Positions 11,293 to 22,328 of a stretch of 64,000 nucleotides of DNA are shown piece after piece. The notes under the pieces are model-generated. The model searched no databases. It saw only the letters and a program-made list of their open reading frames with translations, and was not told the DNA's origin. A program made the position numbers and the translations under genes. The stretch is from Melastoma dodecandrum (lineage: Eukaryota; Streptophyta; Magnoliopsida; Myrtales; Melastomataceae): assembly GCA_029817715.1 (NCBI GenBank), contig JARUPY010000189.1, positions 868,001 through 932,000 on the forward strand, read 5' to 3'. Positions within the stretch are counted from its first letter, which is position 1. Every line of letters starts with the position of its first letter.

Positions 11293-13117
11293 CTGAAATA
11301 TACAATCAACAACTCGCCCAGATCAATCTCCAACCAATCATCAACCAACTAAAGACTAATATCACTGCAAGAGACCCTAAAAGAGGGCCATTCTCATCAT
11401 GGGTTACTTCCCATTCCCATCAAAGGCCAGATCGAACACTAATTACCCAAGCTTCACACTGCATATCCCAACAAAATCCAAAACTAAACTCTCCTTTTAA
11501 ACTGAACGGAACGAAGATCCCAGAAGATATAAATTCTCAAAAATCTGAAAAAATGGGTACCGCCCAATTTCCCATCAAACATCAGAACCCTGGAATCGTT
11601 TCCCCCTAACCAAGACACCATCTTTTATCCACGAGCTGAGAATCCTACCGACCGATGAGCATCAAAGATGGGAACTTTCTCACCTGTGTATTTCAAAGTC
11701 GCCGTCGCCGGGAAGGAATTGTGGATTCTGGCGGAGAAAACCTCAATCGGACGATGCAACCGAGGAAAGTCAGTAGTTTAATGGCAGTTTGGTCGGTTGG
11801 CTTTGTAATAAAAAGGATTGTACGACAGTGCGAGTAGTTTAAAAAATAATAATAGCGGATCGATTTGCGAAATTGGAGAGATAAAAAGGGAATCATGACA
11901 TTAAATTTTTTTTTTTTTAAATACGGTTTGTAATTACGTTATTAGCATAATTAGAGTCCCAAGTGTCCATGTCATTGTTGGGACAAATAGAATGACCGGT
12001 AGAATGATACTCGATTCATACCCAACGTTCCGCAAGTCTACAGAATGACGACACTCGGGATAATTAATGCTTTTAAGGTAAGTCACATAGTGTTGGTTCA
12101 CGACCTCGCAGTCCCGAGTCATGACCTTGGTTCGCTCCCCCCAAATGCGCCGGGCTCGTCGTAGCTGTCCTAGAGGTCCTTGAAAGCGAAGGACTCCCTA
12201 CCGATCGGTTGCCACATCTGGTTCATGTCAAGTCCACCGTGGCTCTGTCAAGAGGCCAAACACTAAGTTATCATCCTGGAAAGGATTAGAAGTCATGGAG
12301 GGGAGGAACCCCTGGAGGTTACTAATGAGGTTGTCTTGGAGGCCATGGCAGCAGCAATCCGTCCTCATCGAAGGTGGAATGAGTATTAATCGGTAATTGA
12401 CTGGGGCTGGGTGGGTTTAGGGAGAATAATTGAAGGAAACCTAATGGGCCCATCTTCAAGTGTAAGGCCCTGACCCATTTACAGGCCCAATAAACGACCC
12501 CCTGCAAGGGAATCGATTTCCTCCGCCGGGGATAATGATATTCCCGGGTACTGATATTTCTTTTGTTGTCCCGCCCCTATTCGGGCCGGCTATGGCATTT
12601 AATTTTGGAAGGGGGGAGGAGAGGATCCCCCGTCAATAAAAGCCTGGTTGCATTGCATGTGCATTATTTGTTGTTTTCTTTTTTACAAAATATACGATAA
12701 TATCTTATACTATGCCTTAAATTTCTTGTCAAAATCTTTTTTTATTATACGATATTGAATTTTACCGTGAGAAAACCAAACAAGGCCTTAATATTGTCTA
12801 ATATTTCTCCTATAGTGGTTGTGTTCCAACCTCTCATTGCATCGTTTTGCAATCCCCACAATAGAGTCATCATCTGGTCTTCATCGATTTTACAGATTCT
12901 TAACAGCATCAATAACTACAGTCCAACTTCGACTTCTAACTTACTTAATTTAACCATTAAAATCCTATAATAAAAAACACATATAATGTTTCAATATTAT
13001 TGCCATTTTTTTTTAACTTTTAGTCCATAATTGAAATTTATAGATTAAGGCTGGTTTGGTTTTCTCGTAGTAAAATCCAAAATAGGTCTAAATCAATATA
13101 GAAACAAAAGTTAGTAA
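11293..13117. other. Intergenic region, no gene supported
   Basis: The first ~450 bp probably include the 5' UTR of the metallophosphoesterase gene. The rest is AT-rich, with a GC-richer island around 12100-12560 whose short ORFs match nothing I recognise. No terminal repeats or RNA genes are visible. Confidence 0.5.
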
Positions 13118-13126
13118 TAAATTCAA

Positions 13127-13364
13127 GGCAAATTATCGATTTATGGCCCAAACTATAGGTCAACTTTCTTTTGTGGCCTATGGTTAAAAAAGTTTTAGAT
13201 GTGGCCCAATCTACATAAAATTTTTTGATAAGGCCTAATTACCGACGTCCGTCAACCGGTGCCGACATGGATTTGGCGGACTTTTATAATTGCCTACGTG
13301 GCTTTATTTTTTTTCAGAAAAACGGCACGTGGCCAAAATTAAAAACCCAGGCGAAATAAATCAA
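13127..13364 (+). repeat. Left terminal inverted repeat of the MULE
   Basis: It pairs with 14138-14376 over its whole length, including a distinctive internal stretch with GACGTCCGTCAACCGGTGCC. Mismatches concentrate in the inner third. Confidence 0.8.
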
Positions 13365-13700
13365 GCTCCGAAGTTAAGCTCCCCTCCCCCCGACCTTCTT
13401 CTTCCTCCGACGACGACGACCACCGGCGGCGGTCAACGGTGGGCAAGGTGGTGAGGTATGCTTCGATCCTCCTGAAGCATACCCAAAATGTCGGCCAGGC
13501 CATGGGAAGAAGATCTTCTTCATCTTCATAAACCATCCTATGCTCCTCATTAATTCCTCCCAAAGATCTATCCTCCCCAGTGATGTGTAATTCAGTGTGC
13601 CGCCTCCTCCGGCGATGACCCTAAGCGAAGAGGGCAAGGCTACCTTCTTGGCTAAAGAAATAGCTCAACTAAATTGGCTCCACGCCCTAAGCACGGATGA

Positions 13701-14046
13701 TTAGCACGCGTTCGCCGCAGCGTTGGCTAGGGTAGGCTCCTGGTCATCGGCCTTTACATCCCCGTTAGCCTGAACAGAGATAGTCCCCTTGATTTTCTCA
13801 GAGACTACTTCCAATGGCTTGAGGTCCCTGTTCGCTATCTCCTTCTTATCGTCAATGGGTTTACCCCATACCTGTCGTATTAATAACACCAGAGTTAAAA
13901 ACAAAGCGGAGGAGATGACCGACGAGGGGAGGACCGGGCAATTGTCTTGCCTGCTTCTGAAACTGCAGCTGCTTTGCCTTCTTCTCCTGAACAGTCTTCT
14001 GCCTGTTCTCGTAAAACTCAAAGTCATCCAAGAGGCATGTCTTCAT
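13701..14046 (-). pseudogene. Captured gene fragment inside the MULE, identity unknown
   Basis: On the minus strand an ATG at 14046 opens a Lys/Gln-rich helical segment (FEFYENRQKTVQEKKAKQ). A plausible GT-AG intron of about 80 bp leads into a second segment (VWGKPIDDKKEIANRDLKPL) that ends in a stop at 13701. The open frame continues upstream of the ATG into the element. Codon-like composition and a spliceable structure suggest a host gene fragment picked up by the transposon. I do not recognise the parent family. Whether it is expressed cannot be told from sequence. Confidence 0.45.
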
Positions 14047-14137
14047 GGGGTGCTCCTCCTGAAATCGGACTTCCTGCGATTGTTCCCAAAATCAAAATTT
14101 CCACGAAGCCACGAACCCTAACCCTAAGCCTCTTTTG

Positions 14138-14376
14138 TTGATTTATTTCGTCTAGTAATCAATTTTGGCCACGTAGCATTTCTCTGAAAAAGAAAACAGA
14201 GCCACGCAGGTGATTATAAAAGTCCGTCAAATCCACGTCGGCACCGGTTGACGGACGTCGGTAATTAGGCCTTATCAAAAAATTTTATGTAGATTGGGCC
14301 ACATCTAAAACTTTTTTAACCATAAGCCACTGAAGTAAGTTGACCTATAGTTTGGGCCATAAATCGATAATTTGCC
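14138..14376 (-). repeat. Right terminal inverted repeat of the MULE
   Basis: Complementary copy of the left arm; see the left repeat for the pairing and the element entry for the target duplication. Confidence 0.8.
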
Positions 14377-14385
14377 TAAATTCAT

Positions 14386-15338
14386 ATAACAAAATAAGTT
14401 TTTTACAAAATAAAAAGTTTCGTAATAATTTTTAATATCATAGTATATTTTACCTTTTTTTTAAATGACTAATGGAATGGCCATGAGATGAAATGCTGGA
14501 CGCTAAAAGTAGGAAGGGGAAATTGTAATGACCTAATTTTTATTATTTTGATGTTGTAAGAATATGTAAACGAGGTATTGTGGATGTTACGTAAAGTTTC
14601 GAAAGTGTTTAAGAAGTCCAATGTTAGGGAGGTCCTAAACTCAAAACCAAGGCTAGCAACTTGTATGCTGCTGGATCATTATTTATTTTTTACGAAGACC
14701 GGCTTGTTTCAGTCTGTCTGGGCGACTCTACATGGTGGACCTGACGTGGGCTTGCTACCGTAGACTCGAAGGAAGGAGAAGAGGGGGCGAAGGAAGGGAC
14801 ATTGCCGAGAGTAACTCGCCGAAACGCCCTATATCTCGTGGGTACCAAGGGAGATCCCTCAAGGACAACAGTGAGATGTCCGACTATTACTTGGATTTTT
14901 GGAAGGGGCTCACAGGCGGCAATGAGGTGGCGCGGGAAAATAGAAGTGTTCGGATATGAACTTGGTCAATTACATCCTGTTTGCGACAGAAAATAGGTGA
15001 ATCAAAACTATAGTAGTTCGGTAAGATTGTGTATGGAATTCCTGTTATATATGAAACGGGAATATTGACCCCGAGTTGAAGGAGATTCGATGGAATCTGA
15101 GGTTGTACTGACTCTTAGTTTGCGAAGGATCGATGATGGGTCGATAAAAATGAAGAGTATGCCGAATGTGAGCGAAGGGGCAACAAATGGGGCGATCAAT
15201 GATCGACATGGTTGACCCCTACAGCTAGATGGGCAGTGAAAATGAGCGATGAGACATGCCCATAAATGTGAAAATAAGTAATGGTTGAAACCCTTATGCT
15301 AAAGGGAGCGATGGGGGTTGCTTACTGTAAGGGTATTG
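14386..15338. other. Intergenic region between MULE and Copia element
   Basis: No coding sequence or RNA gene that I can support. A short GC-richer part (14700-14950) has overlapping small ORFs without recognisable motifs. Confidence 0.5.
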
Positions 15339-15343
15339 TTTAG

Positions 15344-15701
15344 TGTGGAAGTATCTCAGACGAATCAAGAGGAAGAAATGAAGCAGAAGCTGAGGAGGAA
15401 GAAGGAGGATAGGAAGAAGAGAAGGAAGGAAGAAGACGAAGATGGCTGTTTCATTAATTAAACAGAAAACCCCAAAAAATACAGCATATATAGGCTTTCT
15501 GTGGTTTTTCCTTCTGCGTAACAAACCCCGCACCGCATTAGTTACAACAAACCAAGCAATTACACAAATATCCTTTGCTGTGTAACTCAGACAACAGCTC
15601 TTGACGGGGCTGCTCTTGACGGGGCTTCTGGCGACACTTGTTCGAGAAGCCCAGACTTCTCCAATAATTCAACCGGCCCAGACTGCTTTAATAGACCAAC
15701 A
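15344..15701 (-). repeat. 3' LTR of the Copia element
   Basis: 358 bp, TG...CA. It differs from the other LTR at two positions only (in the AACAAACCCC and GCATTAGTT segments). Confidence 0.95.
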
Positions 15702-18700
15702 TTCCCCCGCAAAATGACCGGTCTTTCTTCTCCTTCCCAGGTGGTTGCTCCAGCTTTACTTCTTTTATTTTTAACATCCCTTGTTTCAGACGAAAACAGA
15801 CCATCGTCCTCCAGACTTACTTCCCTGTCATCACGACCATCGTCCTCCAGACTTCCTTCCCTGTCATCACGTTCTCCTCCTGGTTTGACCGTCACAGACA
15901 GCTTATTCCGTATATTTAGAAACTTCTGAACCGGCAACACCTTCGTTAATGGGTCTGCTAGTTGATCCTCGGAGCTGACGTATAGCACCTGAAGTCGCCC
16001 ATCAAGAACCTTCTCCCTTACAAAATGAAAGTCGATTTCCACGTGCTTCGTTCGAGCATGCAGAACAGGATTTGCTGCAATTTGGATTGTGCTCAAATTA
16101 TCACAGTAGACTACCGGAGCTGAAAGATTTGTGGAGTCTTGCCTGCCCTGCAACTCCAGCACTAAACTTTTCACCCACAGTACTTCTGCCACGCCATCAG
16201 CTAATGCCCGAAACTCAGCTTCTGTGCTTGACCGAGATACGACTCGTTGTTTATGAGAAACCCAGGAAACCAAGTTGGGTCTAAGAAACGTGCAATACCC
16301 GCTAGTACTTTTCCGGTCATCTGGGCAACTCGCCCAATCCGCGTCAGTAAAACAAGAGATATCAAAAGTGTCTCCAGCTGCAATTGTAATACCATAAGCA
16401 ACCGTTCCCTTCAGATACCTGATAATCCGTTTGACAGCCTGCAGATGAGTGGCCGTGGGACAGTGTAGAAACTGGCAGACCTTGTTCACTGCATAACAGA
16501 TATCTGGACGAGTGTTGGTGCAATACTGTAATGCTCCAACCAGGCTCCGGTAAAATGAGGGATCAGTCAAACTTTCTCCTTCATACTTTGATAGAGTGCC
16601 CGTTGTGGACATGGGAGTTGGTACTGGCCGACTCTCTGACAAAGCCGCCTTCGCAAGCAACTCCCTCACATATTTCTCCTGACGGAGGTGAATACTTCCT
16701 GCAGATCGGGTTACCTGAAAACCCAAGAAATAAGACAACTCCCCCAAGTCTTTCAGAGCGAACTTCGCATTCAGATACTCCAGTAACCCAACTATCCCAG
16801 CAGTATTTGAACCAGTTACGACGATATCGTCTACATAGACGAGTAGAATGATAACTCCATCATTAGTGTGCTGATAGAATAATGAAGCATCGGCCTTGGA
16901 GTTTGTAAAACCCCATTGTCCGAGGCACGTACTTAGCTTCATGTACCACGCCCTGGGGCTTTGTTTCAAACCATATAACGCCTTCCGCAGCAGACAGACG
17001 TGTGTGGGACGAGTCACATCTTCAAAGCCTGGTGGCTGTTGCATCAAGACAGTCTCTTGAAGGTCGCCATTCAAGAATGCATTGTGAACATCCAACTGCC
17101 GCAGCTGCCAGCCATGAGTTACTGCAAGACAAAGAACTACACGAATGGTTTGATGTTTAACTACAGGGCTAAAGGTCTCTGTGTAATCGAGACCAGGAGA
17201 TTGGTGGAAGCCTTTCGCCACTAATCTGGCTTTGCACCGCTCCAGGGTGCCCGAAGAGGTTAACTTCACCTTAAAAACCCACTTACATCCTACCACTCGC
17301 TGATTCGGAGCAGCCGGAACGAGTTGCCATGTCCCGTTTCGCAACAAAGCCTCAAACTCATCTCTCAAGGCGGCTCTCCATATGGGAATAGTGAGAGCCT
17401 CTTGAACAGACGATGGCTCGGTTGGTAGTGTAGAGGTTAGAGAGGTGGAGTTAGGTTGAAGGCTGAGATGATAGGTTTTTGGTTTAGAAATGCCGGCTTT
17501 GGATCTGGTGATCATGGGGTGGGTATTGGTAGAAGAGAAGATAGGTTGGGAGGTAGAGTCAGTTGTCGGCAATGATGCAACTGGGATTTCAGAGTGACCA
17601 GAGACAGATCCGGGGAAAGATGAAATAGAGGAAGATGAGGTAGAGGACTCTGTTGCTGACAGAGGATTTAGAATTGTGGGAGAAGGTAAAGGGAAATTTG
17701 GTGTAAGAGGAAAAGGAGTAGTATTAACTGGAATCGAATGAACAACTGAGGGTAGACAGGGAGAGGACGGAGAAGTAGAGTGTGTGGAAATGGAGGTAGT
17801 ACGAAAGGGAAATACAGTTTCATCAAATAGTACATCTCTAGAGATGTAGATTTTGCCAGAGAGAATATCATAACAAATATAACCTTTGTGTGAGGAACTT
17901 CTGCCAAGTAGGACACAGTGAGTGGAGCGAGGCTCTAACTTATGGGCAGTATAGGGTCGCAAACATGGAAAACAGGAGCAACCGAAAGTGCGAAGAGAGA
18001 GATAGTCAGGTGGGGTCGACATAAGGGATTCTACTGGAGACGAAAACTGAAGAACCTTAGTGGGTAAGATGTTAATCAGCGAGACAGCTTCATGGAATGC
18101 GTATGGCCAGAATGATAGAGGGACACCAGCATGAGTAAGAAGGGTTAGTCCCACTTCGACGACGTGTCTATTTTTCCTCTCGACACGACCATTCTGCTGC
18201 GGTGTATGTGGACACGAAAGCTGATGATTAATCCCAGTTTGTAAAAGAAGAGAATGGAGGGATCGGAATTCACCGCCCCAGTCAGAACGGACTGTGGCAA
18301 TAGAGGTTTTATACTGGTTTTGTACCAGTGCAAGAAATTGTTGGAAAGCTGTGATAGCTTGGGTTTTGTCCCAGAGGAAATAAATCCAGGTAAATCTAGT
18401 AGAGTCATCAATTAACAGCATAAAATACTGTGCACCAGTGATAGACTCTACTGGTGAAGGACCCCATAGATCGGTATGTATAAGTTGAAAAGGTCTAGAA
18501 GCACGAGAGTCTGACAGAGGAAAAGAAAGTCTATGGTGTTTACTGAGAGCACATGCATGACAGAGTTTAGGAAGAGTTGTAGTGTCTAAGTCAAGATAGC
18601 CTCGGAGAGCTCGTGATAGAACCTCAGGATTAGGGTGACCCAATCTTGAGTGCCAGACGGCAGAGGAGACAGAGGATGATTTTGAGTCTGGAGAGGCAGT

Positions 18701-20404
18701 AGTAGTTAGAGCTGATACTGGTGGAGGAACCGCAGGTGTTGTATGCGGAATGAAGGAAGAAACTTCAGAATTAATGCTGGGAAGCTTCGGAGGGAGTTGA
18801 GGTGGTGGAAGTGGAGCTGGAAGGAAGTATAGACCCTGCTGCATCCGTCCCTGAAGAAGGAGACACCCAGTGGTCTTGGATTTAACAACAAACCGATCAG
18901 AGTGAAATTCTACGACAACGTTGTTGTCGCGACAAAGTTTTGACACGCTAACAAGATTAGTGGACAGAAGAGGAGTATGAAGAACATTTAGTAAGTGGAG
19001 CAAACCAGACGAAGTAGAAATGGACCTGTCTCCTGTATTCTGGATCTTAACACATGCACAATTGCCGACAAGGACCGAAGTAGTACCTGTATATGGTGAA
19101 AGATTTTGAAGACCGGCTGTAGAAGGAGCCACATGATGGGAAGCGCCTGAATCAAGGATCCAATTGTCTGGTGCTGACATAGAGTGGCTTACTGAAGTGG
19201 AGGAGTACTGGGGTTGAAAGTGGTGATTGAGTGAATTAGAAGCTAAATTGTCAGTATAGGGAGTTGGGTTGGTAAAGTGTGTCTGTGGGTGAAGTGGCAT
19301 GGGTGGGTTGGTTTGGTACGTGGCTGGTCGAGGGTTAAGAGAAGGTACCTGTTCAGGAGGAAAAGGAGCAGATCTATAATAGCATGCTAGAGCTGTGTGG
19401 CCGAGTTTAAAACATATCTGGCAACGTGGTGGTTTAGGTCTTACAAAAGGTGGTCTACTACCCCATGAAGGAGGTTTACCAAGAAGACTGTTTTGGGAAT
19501 TGAAGGAAGAAGGGGTAGGACGATGGGGTTGCCAGTGGGGTCTGCTAGGAGGTCGGATTATGGGTGCAGGTCTGATATGGGTTGAGGCCAGCCGACTGTC
19601 AAAAGGTCTCACATCATTAGAACAGAGGGAAGAGAGATTCACCTGAGGCAATGCGCAGTCTGTGACATGTCGCCGTTCCAGCCGCAAATCGAAATTCAAG
19701 AGTAGGCTGTGTACTTCCTCCAGTTGTGGTTGGTCCGTTCTGCTATAAATTGCAGTAACCATGGCATCATATTCGACCGGCAACCCTTCAAGCATATACC
19801 ATAAATAATCTCGATATTTGACCGGTTCACCCACAGCCCCCAACTGATCTGCTAATGCTTTCAGACTGTTTAAGTACTGCTGCATCGTCCGACCGTCCTT
19901 TTTTAATTGCTGCAGCTGCATCCTGAGGTTGAGGATTCGAGCAGGAGAGGCCGATTCATATCTGCTTCGCAGAGTTTCCCACACCTCGCATGAATTCATA
20001 CAGCAAACGACTAAGCTTAGAGGTTCAGGGGTTAACGACGAGAACAGCAGGCTCATGACTGCTTTATCCGCTCTCTGCCATTGTTTATACTCCGGATTTG
20101 GTATATTTCCACTATCATCCACGAACTGGGCAGGTTGTGGGGTATTTCCATAAATAAAGTCCTCAAACCCAGACGCTGTAATGGCAGTTAGCATCTGACC
20201 TTTCCACAGCGTGTAATTCCCTCCATCTAGCTTGACCAAAGCTGCAAACACCCCAGATGGCAGCTGATTCTGTGGAAGCATTGAAAAACTTTGCCCAGAA
20301 ACTGTTGAGTTGGGTGACTGCCCAGAAAATGGCGTGGCTGGGTTAAACTGCTGTTCGGCCATTGGTCCTCTCCTGCGAGTCGTCTGATTAAGCACCGCTT
20401 CCAA
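15587..20404 (-). CDS. Copia Gag-Pol polyprotein (1605 aa)
   Basis: Single open frame with domains in Copia order. Gag has a UBN2-type core and a zinc knuckle C-x2-C-x4-H-x4-C near residue 327. The aspartic protease motif LDSGASHH is near 415. The integrase has an HHCC zinc region followed by the DDE core (from about 640, with DLWGPSP and DWGGEF). Reverse transcriptase has YVDD near 1188. RNase H has DADWASCPDD near 1354 and SSTEAEFRAL. Integrase before RT is the Copia signature. The last ~115 residues run past the usual end of RNase H, contain a 12-residue tandem duplication, and continue into the 3' LTR before the stop. No frameshift or stop interrupts it. It shows no codon similarity to neighbouring genes. 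Confidence 0.95.
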   Translation of the reverse strand: MEAVLNQTTRRRGPMAEQQFNPATPFSGQSPNSTVSGQSFSMLPQNQLPSGVFAALVKLDGGNYTLWKGQMLTAITASGFEDFIYGNTPQPAQFVDDSGNIPNPEYKQWQRADKAVMSLLFSSLTPEPLSLVVCCMNSCEVWETLRSRYESASPARILNLRMQLQQLKKDGRTMQQYLNSLKALADQLGAVGEPVKYRDYLWYMLEGLPVEYDAMVTAIYSRTDQPQLEEVHSLLLNFDLRLERRHVTDCALPQVNLSSLCSNDVRPFDSRLASTHIRPAPIIRPPSRPHWQPHRPTPSSFNSQNSLLGKPPSWGSRPPFVRPKPPRCQICFKLGHTALACYYRSAPFPPEQVPSLNPRPATYQTNPPMPLHPQTHFTNPTPYTDNLASNSLNHHFQPQYSSTSVSHSMSAPDNWILDSGASHHVAPSTAGLQNLSPYTGTTSVLVGNCACVKIQNTGDRSISTSSGLLHLLNVLHTPLLSTNLVSVSKLCRDNNVVVEFHSDRFVVKSKTTGCLLLQGRMQQGLYFLPAPLPPPQLPPKLPSINSEVSSFIPHTTPAVPPPVSALTTTASPDSKSSSVSSAVWHSRLGHPNPEVLSRALRGYLDLDTTTLPKLCHACALSKHHRLSFPLSDSRASRPFQLIHTDLWGPSPVESITGAQYFMLLIDDSTRFTWIYFLWDKTQAITAFQQFLALVQNQYKTSIATVRSDWGGEFRSLHSLLLQTGINHQLSCPHTPQQNGRVERKNRHVVEVGLTLLTHAGVPLSFWPYAFHEAVSLINILPTKVLQFSSPVESLMSTPPDYLSLRTFGCSCFPCLRPYTAHKLEPRSTHCVLLGRSSSHKGYICYDILSGKIYISRDVLFDETVFPFRTTSISTHSTSPSSPCLPSVVHSIPVNTTPFPLTPNFPLPSPTILNPLSATESSTSSSSISSFPGSVSGHSEIPVASLPTTDSTSQPIFSSTNTHPMITRSKAGISKPKTYHLSLQPNSTSLTSTLPTEPSSVQEALTIPIWRAALRDEFEALLRNGTWQLVPAAPNQRVVGCKWVFKVKLTSSGTLERCKARLVAKGFHQSPGLDYTETFSPVVKHQTIRVVLCLAVTHGWQLRQLDVHNAFLNGDLQETVLMQQPPGFEDVTRPTHVCLLRKALYGLKQSPRAWYMKLSTCLGQWGFTNSKADASLFYQHTNDGVIILLVYVDDIVVTGSNTAGIVGLLEYLNAKFALKDLGELSYFLGFQVTRSAGSIHLRQEKYVRELLAKAALSESRPVPTPMSTTGTLSKYEGESLTDPSFYRSLVGALQYCTNTRPDICYAVNKVCQFLHCPTATHLQAVKRIIRYLKGTVAYGITIAAGDTFDISCFTDADWASCPDDRKSTSGYCTFLRPNLVSWVSHKQRVVSRSSTEAEFRALADGVAEVLWVKSLVLELQGRQDSTNLSAPVVYCDNLSTIQIAANPVLHARTKHVEIDFHFVREKVLDGRLQVLYVSSEDQLADPLTKVLPVQKFLNIRNKLSVTVKPGGERDDREGSLEDDGRDDREVSLEDDGLFSSETRDVKNKRSKAGATTWEGEERPVILRGNVGLLKQSGPVELLEKSGLLEQVSPEAPSRAAPSRAVV
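15799..15870 (+). repeat. 36-bp tandem duplication in the polyprotein tail
   Basis: Two adjacent 36-bp units (15799-15834, 15835-15870) differ at one base. They encode two copies of an acidic DDRE-SLEDDG-type unit just upstream of the 3' LTR. Confidence 0.85.
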
Positions 20405-20430
20405 AACTGAGAAGTTAGGTCCCTATCGGT

Positions 20431-20443
20431 GGCTCTGATACCA
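20431..20443 (-). other. Primer-binding site of the Copia element
   Basis: Reads TGGTATCAGAGCC on the minus strand, directly inside the 5' LTR. This is the usual initiator tRNA-Met site of plant Copia elements. Confidence 0.9.
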
Positions 20444-20801
20444 TGTGGAAGTATCTCAGACGAATCAAGAGGAAGAAATGAAGCAGAAGCTGAGGAGGAA
20501 GAAGGAGGATAGGAAGAAGAGAAGGAAGGAAGAAGACGAAGATGGCTGTTTCATTAATTAAACAGAAAACCCCAAAAAATACAGCATATATAGGCTTTCT
20601 GTGGTTTTTCCTTCTGCGTAACAGACCCCGCACCGCATCAGTTACAACAAACCAAGCAATTACACAAATATCCTTTGCTGTGTAACTCAGACAACAGCTC
20701 TTGACGGGGCTGCTCTTGACGGGGCTTCTGGCGACACTTGTTCGAGAAGCCCAGACTTCTCCAATAATTCAACCGGCCCAGACTGCTTTAATAGACCAAC
20801 A
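20444..20801 (-). repeat. 5' LTR of the Copia element
   Basis: 358 bp, TG...CA, promoter side of the element in its own orientation. Contains TATATA in the middle (20586-20591 region). Confidence 0.95.
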
Positions 20802-20806
20802 TTTAG

Positions 20807-22328
20807 GCTTTGAGTGGGATTGTGTTGGGACGATATTGATAGGTACAAATACGGGAGAAAAGGACGTTTGATGAGTGATCTCACGGAAACGGAAAAAACG
20901 CAAAATGTACGCAATTACAAGGTGGGAATTGTGTTCGTAATTAGCCTTTGGCTTGGCTTCTTTTTGTATTGGCATTACGTTCAGATAGTCTTAAAGGGAT
21001 GTAAGTATGAGGCAGTCGAGTTTTTTCACTCTTTTCTTAAATGTAAGAGGAATAAATTCGAGTATGGTTAAGAATAAGATACTAGTACCAAGTCCGGACA
21101 AGGAACTCCCTCGCACCCCCCCTTTACCTCCGCGTTTAATATTCCCCCACCCCTCTACAATTAGGCAATGGTTGAGCCGCATCTAACTAATCTTGTTGGC
21201 AACTTATTGTATGATTTTAGTAGTAAACAAAAGTCCCACTTCCGATTCATGGATCCATGCCTCGAGGACTTCGATAGATATGGTGTTGGGTGGGGATGGC
21301 AGCGATCGTGGCACAACTTGGGGTTGGGGGAGATACTACAAGTCAAGGTGCATGTCACATGAAAAAGTAGGCCGAAATTAAGGATGATTGATTTTGATAT
21401 TGATGTAAAAGCTAACGGTTTGCACACCTAAAAAGAAAGCCATGAAGCTGACCACCATTCCCATGTTCCCTCATTCTTGCATTAATGGTCGGTTAGCAGT
21501 TCATGTCCCCAAACTAACTCCAAACCCTCTCCTCTCCTCCCCTCCCCAAGATCCCATCACTAATCTCGGTTCAGCAAGGCATCAAACTTAGCAATTACTT
21601 TGACTCGATGCTAACCAATATCACCTTCTGAAGAACGTTTAATCAATACTCGAGGTGGGTTTACGTGGTGGGTTTGTGTTAGGGTGGTTGTCCTTACAAA
21701 TCAAATGGGGATTAGGAAGAAAGATCGATCTAACATGGGTATGGGAGGGGGTGGAGGAGCCATGGAGGCCAGCGCAAAAACTCTAAACACCTACATATCT
21801 ATCTATAAACAATAATTGCCGGGTCGGTCCTCATTAGCAAAAAGAAAACAGGGAACTGCATTAAATGCTTTGCTACCAACACCCACCAGAACCCCCATCA
21901 ATGTTAAAACCAAGAAACCATAATCTCCACCCACCCACCATATAAATTTTAACTTCATTCCTCACTTCCCCATCTTCCCTTTTCCTTTGGATGCTCAAAT
22001 CTTCCCCCTATTCAAACTTACCTCTCCATCTTCATCATCTCTTCTGTTTCCCACCCTTTTTTGGGGGTGGGGTTTAAACTGCGGTGAACAGTAGAATAGA
22101 TAATAAATCTTAGGACGAAGAGTTCGTTTTGCATGCGATTTCCATTCTTACACACACTTCTCTCATTCACACTTGACTCACATCTTCCTTGTTCAATTGT
22201 ACTATACTTTTACCATGTTACTAACTCACTATGCATGCCATGGTAGATGCGACTAGGATCTGATCTCTTGTCCTAAGGAATAGAGAGAATTGGGGTGGGA
22301 CTCTTTTGGAGTGCGAGGAGAGCAAGAG
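20807..22328. other. Intergenic region and 5' flank of the ABCG11-like gene
   Basis: No gene supported. The last ~350 bp are pyrimidine-rich, as in a plant 5' leader. Conserved promoter elements cannot be assigned with confidence. Confidence 0.5.

Larger units (their letters stand above)
13118..14385. mobile_element. Mutator-like element (MULE) with ~240-bp terminal inverted repeats, Pack-MULE candidate
   Basis: The outer ~238 bp on each side (13127-13364 and 14138-14376) are inverted repeats of each other, with scattered mismatches. They begin GGCAAATTATCGATT on the left, and the right arm reads as the complement. The flanks TAAATTCAA (13118-13126) and TAAATTCAT (14377-14385) match at 8 of 9 positions, which is the target-duplication length expected of Mutator elements. 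The ~770-bp interior has no transposase. On the minus strand it holds coding-looking sequence that can be spliced, so it is a non-autonomous, gene-carrying MULE. Confidence 0.8.
15344..20801 (-). mobile_element. Full-length Ty1/Copia LTR retrotransposon
   Basis: Identical-length LTRs (15344-15701 and 20444-20801, 358 bp) start TG and end CA, and are flanked by a perfect 5-bp target duplication TTTAG (15339-15343 and 20802-20806). The element is read on the minus strand. The primer-binding site TGGTATCAGAGCC (plus-strand 20431-20443) abuts the 5' LTR and matches the 3' end of initiator tRNA-Met. A G-rich polypurine tract (15702-15712) abuts the 3' LTR. I count two mismatches between the LTRs (about 0.6%), so insertion was recent, of the order of a few hundred thousand years at commonly used plant rates. 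One uninterrupted Gag-Pol frame fills the interior, so it may be autonomous. Confidence 0.97.

Noticed and set aside
20807..21071. ORF with a hydrophobic segment next to the Copia element
   Set aside because: Too short, spans the insertion flank, no homology recognised.
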